9,372 nt of DNA, from assembly GCA_022565655.1 (NCBI GenBank), contig JAIUMG010000123.1:1-9372 (forward strand). Direction: 5' to 3'. Under the pieces are notes generated by a model. It saw nothing but the letters and a program-made list of their open reading frames with translations. It did not search any database and was not told the DNA's origin. Position numbers and translations under genes: made by a program. This document shows positions 1 through 6,849 of this stretch, piece after piece. Numbering within the stretch: position 1 is the stretch's first letter; the number at the start of each line of letters is the position of its first letter. The DNA comes from Alkalimonas sp. (GTDB taxonomy: Bacteria; Pseudomonadota; Gammaproteobacteria; Enterobacterales; Alteromonadaceae).

Positions 1-33
1 CAGTAGATCCGTATCTGGCTGCAATTGATAATT

Positions 34-747
34 TCAGGCAAGTTGCTGTAATACATCTCGGTATAGATGAAGCTGCAGCGAACTATGGGCTGAAAAACGC
101 TCCTCAACACGTGTAAGCTCATTGTGGTGCTTGGCTAAATCCATGCCAACAAACACATGCAGAGCCGCTGATATCAGTAGTAATGCTGGAGCCGCAGAAA
201 ATACGGTAACCCGTCCGGCCAGCTGCTCCCCCAGTCGTTGATGTCGCTGCTGATTAAAGCTGACAGCCACATTTAAGATCAGCCTGGCCCCAAGTAAGTT
301 AAGCGCACCGGTACTGGTTAACACCGCTGTACACAACACAACCTGCGGCCAGCTCATCTGCCACCATACACCATAAAGCAGCATGATGATTGGCGTTAAA
401 ACGCCCCAACAAAGCAGAAATAACAGTTTGATCTGCTGAAAGCCAAGCCTCCAGCCAAGCAAGATCAGGCTGAACTCGGCAAAACTCAGCCACATGTAAA
501 AGGTGCCCCAAAAAGGCTGGCTGACCAGCAGCAAACTGGCTACGCCCCATAGTGGGCCTAATCGAAGTAAGATAACCAGAAATGCAGTATTGCCCAATAG
601 CAATGGCGCAACATAGGGCAAGTCCAGCGCAAGCAGGTTGGCAACCACACCAACCAGGCTGATATAACTGAAAAACCACAGTTGACGCCAGCTAAAGTTC
701 CAGTACTGGGAAAGTGATGTAAATGCGACAATCAAGCGACTATCCAA
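34..747 (-). CDS. Multi-pass membrane input domain of a sensor protein, probably truncated
   Basis: The product is 237 residues and very hydrophobic, with about seven candidate membrane segments (near residues 23-41, 47-62, 66-80, 84-99, 106-126, 135-155 and 180-200). A soluble stretch from about 201 to the end looks like the beginning of an extracytoplasmic loop. The overall look is that of the N-terminal membrane part of Alteromonadales hybrid histidine kinases or diguanylate cyclases (MASE-like), but no kinase, GGDEF or receiver domain follows before the TGA at 36-34. The start is poor: the only usable initiator is TTG at 747-745 with no Shine-Dalgarno sequence, while an ATG at 751-749 in another frame stops after three codons. 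The gene lies 71 bases beyond agaP in the same direction without a clear terminator between. It may be the intact front of a gene broken by mutation, or a short membrane protein. The domain assignment is by resemblance only. Confidence 0.55.
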   Translation of the reverse strand: MDSRLIVAFTSLSQYWNFSWRQLWFFSYISLVGVVANLLALDLPYVAPLLLGNTAFLVILLRLGPLWGVASLLLVSQPFWGTFYMWLSFAEFSLILLGWRLGFQQIKLLFLLCWGVLTPIIMLLYGVWWQMSWPQVVLCTAVLTSTGALNLLGARLILNVAVSFNQQRHQRLGEQLAGRVTVFSAAPALLLISAALHVFVGMDLAKHHNELTRVEERFSAHSSLQLHLYRDVLQQLA

Positions 748-762
748 ACATTGTTTTTTGTT

Positions 763-792
763 AGTATAGTCGCTGTAACCAAGTAACGTAAA
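763..792 (-). promoter_or_regulatory. Possible sigma-70-like promoter of the sensor gene
   Basis: On the minus strand there is a -10-like TATACT (768-763) and a -35-like TTTACG (792-787) with an 18-base spacer. Five of six and four of six bases agree with the consensus. Transcription would begin near 756, leaving almost no leader before the ATG at 751 or the TTG at 747. The 71-base gap between agaP and the sensor gene holds no convincing terminator hairpin, so read-through from agaP is also possible. Confidence 0.35.
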
Positions 793-818
793 ACTGAAAA
801 CTTTGATTTCTCAACAGC

Positions 819-2147
819 TTATTTCCAGGACGTAATCTTGTGCCCCTTGATGGCATAAAAGAAAATAAAACCATAACAGGGCAGCAGCATCCAGTACGCT
901 GATTGACTGTTACCACTGGTATGAGCCAGATAACCATACAGGAGGGGCAACAAGGCACCGCCGGCAATGCCCATGATAAGTAGAGCAGAGCCTGTGGCGG
1001 TTAAACGGCCCAACCCATGCAGTGCCAAGGGCCACACAGCAGGCCAGACCAATGCATTGGCAAAACCAAGCAAGGCAAGAAACAACACAGAGTCAGGTAC
1101 AGGCGGAACAGCAAACCAGCCAAGGGTCGCGTCTGATAACGCCGTGCTATCGGTCGATGAAAATAAGATCCCTAAAGTAAACAGCATACCCACTACGGCA
1201 GAGCCTTGCAGAGCACGCTCCTGAGATAAATAGCGCGGGATCAGCAGGACTCCCAACAGGTAGCCTAGCACCATAAAACCCATGGTATAGGATGTCAGGA
1301 TTCCAAAGTGAGGCACCCCTACCCCCTGACCGTACAAGCCGATGCTATCGCCTGCAATCACTTCAACACCCACATAAACAAACAAAGCAATGACACCAAG
1401 CACCAACTGTGGATGATGCCAAATTGCTTTCCAATCGCTACCGCTGGTCGTTGACACTTCAGTGACACCGGCTTCGTGCAGCTCAGGCTCAGGCAAACGC
1501 GAGAAGTAAACAAAAGCCATCAACACCAATAATGCCGCTGTCATGTATAAATACGGCACTACCAGACGATTGGATAGCTCATTCAGCTGTGCAGCCCGCT
1601 CTGCTGGCGTTAACATCGCCAATGCCTCTTCACTGAATTGCTCCATGCCAGTAAGGATCCAGGCAGCAAAAATAATGGGCACAATAAAGCCTGCCCCTTT
1701 ATTGACAATGCCCATAATGCTAATTCGCATCGCCGCACTTTCACGAGGCCCGATACACACAATGTATGGGTTCGCTGCGGTTTGTAAAATAGTTAAACCA
1801 GTACCTAAAATAAACAAAGCCACCAAAAAGAACGCATAGTGGGCGCTTTGAGCCGCAGGGATAAACAGCAAGGAGCCGATAACCATAATGCCAATACCAA
1901 TCACCATGCCATGTCGATAACCAACACGATTTAACAGCGTTGACATAGGCAATGCCGTAACCACATAGGCGATATAAAAAGCAAAAGCGACCAGTAACGC
2001 CTGAAACTCATTCAACTCACATACAATCTTTAAAAACGGGATCAAAGCACCATTGAGCCAGGTCACAAAACCAAATACAAAGAACAAGATGCCAATCAGC
2101 AGCATAGGAAAAAAGCTACTGCGAGTACTTACTGCTTGTGCTGTCAT
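819..2147 (-). CDS. agaP: GalNAc permease AgaP, FucP/NagP-type MFS sugar:cation symporter
   Basis: This 442-residue inner-membrane protein has the usual length and the hallmark stretches of the fucose-galactose-hexose symporter branch of the MFS. They are FGFVTWLNGALIPFLK in the first helix (residues 25-40), LQTAANPYIV (121-130), GPRESAA (133-139) followed by RISIMGIVNKGAG (141-153), and YVGVEVIAG (258-266). Glu136 sits where FucP has its conserved Glu135, while Asn32 stands where FucP has Asp46. About twelve membrane helices are expected, with a soluble central linker around 216-242. The ATG at 2147 is preceded by GGAG at a good distance. It lies 73 bases after agaA in a GalNAc operon, so GalNAc is the likely substrate. 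The sequence alone cannot exclude GlcNAc or galactose; the role comes from context and the known Shewanella arrangement. Confidence 0.85.
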   Translation of the reverse strand: MTAQAVSTRSSFFPMLLIGILFFVFGFVTWLNGALIPFLKIVCELNEFQALLVAFAFYIAYVVTALPMSTLLNRVGYRHGMVIGIGIMVIGSLLFIPAAQSAHYAFFLVALFILGTGLTILQTAANPYIVCIGPRESAAMRISIMGIVNKGAGFIVPIIFAAWILTGMEQFSEEALAMLTPAERAAQLNELSNRLVVPYLYMTAALLVLMAFVYFSRLPEPELHEAGVTEVSTTSGSDWKAIWHHPQLVLGVIALFVYVGVEVIAGDSIGLYGQGVGVPHFGILTSYTMGFMVLGYLLGVLLIPRYLSQERALQGSAVVGMLFTLGILFSSTDSTALSDATLGWFAVPPVPDSVLFLALLGFANALVWPAVWPLALHGLGRLTATGSALLIMGIAGGALLPLLYGYLAHTSGNSQSAYWMLLPCYGFIFFYAIKGHKITSWK

Positions 2148-2220
2148 GCGTAATCTCCACCAGCCTGACTCACTTGCAGATGCGTGTTGCAGCTGAAGCT
2201 AGCTCAGGTTGCCATAGTTG

Positions 2221-3381
2221 TTAGGTGTAATGATGATTTAGAAAAAAAGGCTGTCCCTTAACCCAGCTGCGTTGCACCTCGGCATCTTCATCCAGCCAGA
2301 TGATATCCGCTTGCTTGCCCACGGCCAGGCGTCCAATCTGATCGGCACAGCCGAGAAAGTCTGCTGGGTTAGCCGATGCCATAGCGATGGCCTCTGCCAG
2401 GGATACACCAAGTTGCTGACGTGCATTCTGCACGGCCGACACCATATCCAGCACCGAGCCGGCTAAAGAGCCAGAAGGATCCGTCAGGCGATTGCCATGT
2501 CGCACCACTTTGCCTTGAAAGAAAGCAAACTCTTGTTGCTCCGTTCCAACCGGTGACATCGCATCCGTAACTAACATCAGTTTGCCCTTCGCTTTCGCCT
2601 GATAAGCCAACAGTGCAGCTAATGGATGCAAATGATGCCCATCCAGAATAATGCCACACCAGCTGGATGCATCGACCAAGGCAGTGCCGACCATGCCGGG
2701 TTCACGTGATTGCAACGGCGACATGCCATTGTATAAGTGAGTAAAACCGGTAGCCCCTGCCGTTAAAGCAGCCTGAACTGTGGCACTATCCGCATTGGAG
2801 TGCCCCAAACAAACATGAACGCCCACGGCAACAAGTTCTGCGATCAACTCAGGTGCGACCTTCTCCGGCGCCAGCGTCACAACTTTAATGCCCAGATCTT
2901 GTCGCTGGTAAAGCTGCCACTCGGCATCTGAAAGCTGGCGAATATACGCTGGGGGATGAACCCCCTTCTTAGCCAGCGATAAATGCGGCCCTTCAAAATG
3001 AATGCCGATGATGCCAGGCTCCTGCTGCGCAATGGCCGATGCAATGGTATTTGCGGCTTGCTGCATGACCTCAATACTATCGGTGATCACCGTTGGCAGC
3101 ATCGCTGTGGTGCCAAAGCGGGCATGAGCCTGCAGCATGGTTTGCAAAGTTGCTCTGGTTGGTTGCTGATTAAAGAGCACACCACCACCGCCATTAACTT
3201 GTACATCAATGAAACCCGGGATTAAGCTGCCATAACTGAAACGCTGCACAGGCAAATCGTCGTCTGGCTTATCTGCAATGGCGGCAATGCGGCCTTGCTC
3301 AACGCGAACAAAAGCGTGGTTTTTCCAGCCACTTTCGGTCAACACCCGAGGGGCTGTCAGATAAAAATTAGCGGCTTCCAT
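2221..3381 (-). CDS. agaA: N-acetylgalactosamine-6-phosphate deacetylase (NagA-like, AgaA/AgaAII)
   Basis: This 386-residue cytosolic amidohydrolase is predicted to convert GalNAc-6-P to GalN-6-P and acetate. The NagA signature is complete: GFIDVQVNGGGG (56-67), the metal-site glutamate in HFEGPHLS (E130), metal histidines in GHSNAD (H194) and THLYNGM (H215), substrate-contact DGHHLHP (247-253), and the catalytic aspartate in VTDAMSPVG (D273). The end holds the usual C-terminal beta-strand segment with GKQADIIWLD. The ATG at 3381 has TAGGAG seven bases upstream and lies inside the end of agaK (14-base overlap), so the two are likely translationally coupled. NagA proteins act on GlcNAc-6-P. 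The choice of GalNAc-6-P here rests on the neighbours AgaK and AgaS, as in the Shewanella AgaAII type. Confidence 0.9.
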   Translation of the reverse strand: MEAANFYLTAPRVLTESGWKNHAFVRVEQGRIAAIADKPDDDLPVQRFSYGSLIPGFIDVQVNGGGGVLFNQQPTRATLQTMLQAHARFGTTAMLPTVITDSIEVMQQAANTIASAIAQQEPGIIGIHFEGPHLSLAKKGVHPPAYIRQLSDAEWQLYQRQDLGIKVVTLAPEKVAPELIAELVAVGVHVCLGHSNADSATVQAALTAGATGFTHLYNGMSPLQSREPGMVGTALVDASSWCGIILDGHHLHPLAALLAYQAKAKGKLMLVTDAMSPVGTEQQEFAFFQGKVVRHGNRLTDPSGSLAGSVLDMVSAVQNARQQLGVSLAEAIAMASANPADFLGCADQIGRLAVGKQADIIWLDEDAEVQRSWVKGQPFFLNHHYT

Positions 3382-4291
3382 GATATGCTCCTAGTCTGGC
3401 GGCCAACAGGGCTGCACCTCGCTTGCCGCTGGCTGCGCCCAGCTCAGCAACACAGATATCGGGAATGTCGATGCCACCAAACAGATGAGGCGCCGTAGCA
3501 GCAGGCAAAGCCTGCACGATCTCAGCAATGTCCGATAAGCCCCCGCCCAAGACGATGATGTCAGGATCATAAGCCAGCACTTGTGCCGCTAACACCGCCC
3601 CGAGGGCGTCGATATAAGCAGTAAAGGTCTGGGTTGCGGCTTCATCTCCAGCCCGAAACTGCTCCAGCCATTGATAGGTCGTTTGCGCCTGCCCGCTAAA
3701 GTGATGATAGATCCGCTCTAAACCACGCCCTGAAACATAAGCTTCAGCACAACCATCCAGACCACAGCCACAGCGAAATAGGGGCAGCTGATGGTTGTGC
3801 ACTACTCGGGCGGCCAGGCTTTGGTGACCAAACTCGCCTATCAGCTGCTGACGGCCTTGCTGCACAGCACCATCGACGCATAGCCCACCACCGCAGCCTG
3901 TGCCGATGATCACACCAAGTACTCGTTGACAAGTGCGGCCAGCGCCAAATACCGCTTCAGAGAGAACAAAGCAACGGCAATCGTTGCCAATCGCCACCGG
4001 TCGCTTTAGTCGTTGCTGTAAGTCGGTACTGACCGACTGACCATTCAGACAAGGCACATTGCTGGAAACCACCTGCCCATCTGCCGTCATAATTCCGGGC
4101 AAGGCAATGCCCAGTGCGGCTTGCTGGCCGCTGATTTGATCGGCACTGATGACCTGCTGGCACAGCAGCTGCAAAAAAGCTTCATAATCTGTGGTTGGCG
4201 TTGGCACCCGCCATTGCTGTACCAACTGAAACTGCTGATCAAACATAGCCAGTTCTATCTTGGTGCCACCGATATCGATACCGTAATACAT
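3368..4291 (-). CDS. agaK: N-acetylgalactosamine kinase AgaK (ROK family)
   Basis: This 307-residue cytosolic sugar kinase is predicted to phosphorylate imported GalNAc at O6 with ATP. The N-terminal phosphate loop YGIDIGGTKIE (residues 3-13) is typical of ROK kinases. The catalytic aspartate is in IGNDCRCF (D104), and VIIGTGCGGGLCVDG (127-141) is the second nucleotide loop. Sugar-binding E153 and H156 lie in GEFGHQSL, and the structural zinc site is formed by H156 with C174, C176 and C181 of CGCGLDGCAE. IIVLGGGLS (245-253) belongs to the C-terminal ATP-binding part. The length matches E. coli NagK and Mak (about 300). The ATG lies 10 bases after the agaS stop, with only a weak ribosome site (TAGG overlapping that stop). 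A ROK kinase is needed because the locus uses a non-PTS permease. GalNAc rather than GlcNAc specificity is inferred from context. Confidence 0.88.
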   Translation of the reverse strand: MYYGIDIGGTKIELAMFDQQFQLVQQWRVPTPTTDYEAFLQLLCQQVISADQISGQQAALGIALPGIMTADGQVVSSNVPCLNGQSVSTDLQQRLKRPVAIGNDCRCFVLSEAVFGAGRTCQRVLGVIIGTGCGGGLCVDGAVQQGRQQLIGEFGHQSLAARVVHNHQLPLFRCGCGLDGCAEAYVSGRGLERIYHHFSGQAQTTYQWLEQFRAGDEAATQTFTAYIDALGAVLAAQVLAYDPDIIVLGGGLSDIAEIVQALPAATAPHLFGGIDIPDICVAELGAASGKRGAALLAARLGAYHGSR

Positions 4292-4301
4292 GATGCCGGG
4301 C

Positions 4302-5456
4302 CTATTTCGTCAGCAGCGGATGAATGTGAACGCCCTGCACCACCCGGTTGACCAACCCTGAAGGACAGGGGTTATCTGGCGAGACCTGCAGCTCTATGGC
4401 TTTGAAAAAAGCCAGGACCTGTCCACAGATGGCATAGGGGAAACACAACCAAATATCGTCATCGGGCATGAACTCAGCAGCCAGCAACTCAGAACAGAGC
4501 TGCACCGATAACGCTTGCTGGTCCTGGCACAGCTCATGGTGTAAATCTAAATCATAACGACGGCTGTATGCCTGCTGAGCATCGAGTATGACAATCTGTG
4601 TTTCGGCATCAACCAGGGATTTCGGACCATGGCGAAAGCCCAGCGGCGTTTCATAAAAGCTGGTGAGTTTGCCAGCGGTGAGCTCCAGATATTTCAGGGC
4701 CAGCTCTCGGGCAACCGCTTGCAAAGGCCCAGAGCCTAAAAAAACCATGCGCTGACAAGGTTGCTGCGCCCACTGCCGCAATACAGAGACTTTTTGCTGC
4801 AACAACAAGGTACTTTGCTCAATCATCCGAGCAACGTCTTGTGACTGAGCGCCAAATAACAATAATGTCGCCAACATCATGCAGCTGTAACTACTGGTCA
4901 TAGCAAAACTTTGATCATTCGAGCCTGCAGGCATCAACCAGAGTTTTGCTTGTTTATCTTGTTGTGCTCGTTGCGCCAACTGACCATCCGCATTGCAACT
5001 GATCACCAGATGATGACTTTGCGGGTGCAGCTGCTTGACCAGGTCGGCTGCGGCCACACTCTCCGGGCTATTGCCTGAACGCGCATACGAAATCAACAGC
5101 ACAGGAGCATCTCCCGCCAGATAAAGTTCGGGGTGACTCACCAGATCGGTAGTGGCTATTGATAACGCTTGCTGACCACTGCGAAGCCTTGGCTGAATAT
5201 AAGCAGCCAGCGCCTGACCAATATAGGCAGACGTGCCGGCACCGGTAAAAATAATGCGTACATAAGATGGCTGTAAAATTGCTGAAAGCCAATCTTGTAA
5301 CCCCTGGCCATGCTGCTCAAACTCAGTCAGTAACTCCGCCCATAAAGCCGGTTGTTGCGAAATCTCTTGTGCCGTAGCCGAAGCGCCTACTGCGCTTAGC
5401 TCAAGTTCAGTCAACCCCAGATACTCTGGAACACATGGTTTCGAGACAGCCGTCAT
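4302..5456 (-). CDS. agaS: D-galactosamine-6-phosphate deaminase/isomerase AgaS
   Basis: This 384-residue cytosolic enzyme has two SIS domains and the same length as E. coli AgaS, which it resembles throughout. It is predicted to turn GalN-6-P into tagatose-6-P and ammonia. In the first SIS domain, TGAGTSAYIG (71-80) and SYARSGNSPESVAAADL (123-139) form the sugar-phosphate site. In the second, FLGSGPLQ (239-246), ELALKYLELTAGK (251-263) and GFRHGPKSLVD (273-283) are present. The C-terminus SGLVNRVVQGVHIHP corresponds to the E. coli ending. The ATG at 5456 is chosen because AAGGAGG lies just upstream and because it overlaps the agaZ stop in ATGA, a layout for translational coupling. An upstream in-frame ATG at 5519 would lie deep inside agaZ and adds residues not seen in the family. 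Confidence 0.93.
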   Translation of the reverse strand: MTAVSKPCVPEYLGLTELELSAVGASATAQEISQQPALWAELLTEFEQHGQGLQDWLSAILQPSYVRIIFTGAGTSAYIGQALAAYIQPRLRSGQQALSIATTDLVSHPELYLAGDAPVLLISYARSGNSPESVAAADLVKQLHPQSHHLVISCNADGQLAQRAQQDKQAKLWLMPAGSNDQSFAMTSSYSCMMLATLLLFGAQSQDVARMIEQSTLLLQQKVSVLRQWAQQPCQRMVFLGSGPLQAVARELALKYLELTAGKLTSFYETPLGFRHGPKSLVDAETQIVILDAQQAYSRRYDLDLHHELCQDQQALSVQLCSELLAAEFMPDDDIWLCFPYAICGQVLAFFKAIELQVSPDNPCPSGLVNRVVQGVHIHPLLTK

Positions 5457-6760
5457 AGTCGATCCTCCTTTATCAAAGCGGTTGTGCCACAAGCTTGAGC
5501 ATAGCGCTTTAATACACATTGTATATGCTGAATGACCCTATCTTCAGCCGAACAATTTTCTTCGGCGCCCGGCTCAGGCCATGCTTGCTGAGGTAAGTAT
5601 TGATGCAACACAGGCTGTGGGATCCTGACGCGGGCCAAGTTACTGAACAATTGCCGCACAGCCCCCTGCAGCTCAGGTTGAGGCCAGTAATAACGAATAC
5701 GATCGCTATAGCTGAATAATTGCAAAAAGCGAAGCTCTTGCTCTTGTGCCTGATAGAATCGCTGCCAATAAGCGGGCTGCTTATTCATCAGCTGCAGACA
5801 AGCATTGATTAAGTCTGAACATTGTTCTGCCGGAACCAGTTGCTGCTCGATATGTGCCAGTGCAAACAAAGCCTCTCGCAAGGCAAATGTCAATTGTGGA
5901 CCGACTTTCAATATCGCGAAATGTCCACGAACTAAGTGCTGATAAGCCGTTGCGCTCTGGTAATCGGTTGAATGAGCTTCATACACCAGCCCAGGTTCTT
6001 GTTGAATATACTGACTCAGTGCTTCGGCCTTAGCCGGCTCGAACGGATGCACCATGTCATTATCAAACTCGACCCCGGGTTGAACCACCACGGCAATCAC
6101 CCGAGACCACACTTCATCGGATAAACCTTGTTGACTAAACGCTTCCCGATGCACTGAAATCGTGGTGGCTACATCATCGACTGAGGTCACCTGAAGGCTG
6201 GTCTCCAGCTCAGACACTCCACCAGGTGGCGGCACCTCAGTACCAACCACATAGCACAATTGACCGGCAAATCCATACTCTGCTGCCGTCTGCTCGGCAA
6301 CCCAGCACAGACGTGCCGCGCGTTTGGCAATCACCTCATCGGGAAGAATATCTGGATCATCCGCACACCCCATGCTGGTATCCAAATGAATTTTGCTAAA
6401 ACCAGCAGCCACATAGCAAGCAATCAACTCTTCTGATTTGTGCATAGCCTGCTCAGCGGTTTCTTGCTGCCAGCAGACAGGCCCAAGGTGATCACCGCCA
6501 AACAGCAGCTGCTCACTGTCTACCCCTTCTTCAGCGGCCAAGTCAGCCACAAAGGAGATAAAATCAGCGGGTTTCATGCCCGTATAGCCACCGAATTGAT
6601 TCACCTGATTGGCGGTGGCTTCAATCAATAACTGGCTCTGATCCTGCCTGGCCTGGCGAAGTGCAGCTTTTATCACCAAGGGGTGAGCTGAACAAACCGA
6701 GTAAATTCCCTGCTGCTGCCCAGTTTTATTAGCAGCAAGGCGTGAGCGTAACTGTTGCAT
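5453..6760 (-). CDS. agaZ: AgaZ: GatZ/KbaZ family tagatose-bisphosphate aldolase partner or tagatose-6-P kinase
   Basis: This 435-residue cytosolic protein aligns by eye with E. coli GatZ and KbaZ from end to end. Shared stretches are GIYSVCSAHPLV (18-29), IEATANQVNQFGGYTGM (46-62), GGDHLGP (88-94), IHLDTSM (124-130), VGTEVPPPGG (172-181), VVQPGVEFDND, EAHSTDYQ, ILKVGPQLTFALREALFALA and SYSDRIRYYWP. In E. coli, GatZ/KbaZ are non-catalytic stabilising subunits of the class II aldolases GatY/KbaY; in reconstructed Shewanella GalNAc pathways AgaZ has been assigned as tagatose-6-P kinase. Neither an aldolase nor another kinase is present here, so its exact job is open. The ATG at 6760 follows AGAGGA and gives the family N-terminus; 15 extra upstream codons would run back towards the terminator. 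It overlaps agaS by four bases (ATGA), and the agaS ribosome site is inside its last codons. Confidence 0.88.
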   Translation of the reverse strand: MQQLRSRLAANKTGQQQGIYSVCSAHPLVIKAALRQARQDQSQLLIEATANQVNQFGGYTGMKPADFISFVADLAAEEGVDSEQLLFGGDHLGPVCWQQETAEQAMHKSEELIACYVAAGFSKIHLDTSMGCADDPDILPDEVIAKRAARLCWVAEQTAAEYGFAGQLCYVVGTEVPPPGGVSELETSLQVTSVDDVATTISVHREAFSQQGLSDEVWSRVIAVVVQPGVEFDNDMVHPFEPAKAEALSQYIQQEPGLVYEAHSTDYQSATAYQHLVRGHFAILKVGPQLTFALREALFALAHIEQQLVPAEQCSDLINACLQLMNKQPAYWQRFYQAQEQELRFLQLFSYSDRIRYYWPQPELQGAVRQLFSNLARVRIPQPVLHQYLPQQAWPEPGAEENCSAEDRVIQHIQCVLKRYAQACGTTALIKEDRL

Positions 6761-6784
6761 GACATCCTCTATATACAATAGGAG

Positions 6785-6811
6785 AAAAAAGCCGGGGTAG
6801 TTCACCCCGGC
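6785..6811 (-). terminator. Rho-independent terminator between the GH109 gene and agaZ
   Basis: On the minus strand a perfect 8-bp GC-rich stem (GCCGGGGT pairing with ACCCCGGC, five-base loop) is followed directly by six T. It begins 38 bases after the GH109 stop and ends 24 bases before agaZ. On the plus strand the hairpin is not followed by a T-run, so it serves the minus strand. It should cut down transcription from agaR-GH109 into agaZSKAP, or be relieved under some condition. Confidence 0.85.
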
Positions 6812-6849
6812 AAAGGGCGCAAAAATAGCTTGCTAAAGAAGAAAAAGAG

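Noticed and set aside
299..679. 126-codon open frame within the sensor gene in another frame
   Set aside because: Cys- and Ala-rich shadow with no ribosome site; the hydrophobic helix pattern supports the other frame.
790..818. Terminator after agaP
   Set aside because: Only a 4-bp stem (TTGA-GAAA-TCAA) followed by broken T-runs; too weak to call.
2148..2220. Separate promoter or terminator in the agaA-agaP gap
   Set aside because: The 73 bases contain short AGCT repeats and a distant CCTGA/TCAGG pair but no convincing promoter boxes or stem with a T-run; only the agaP ribosome site is clear.
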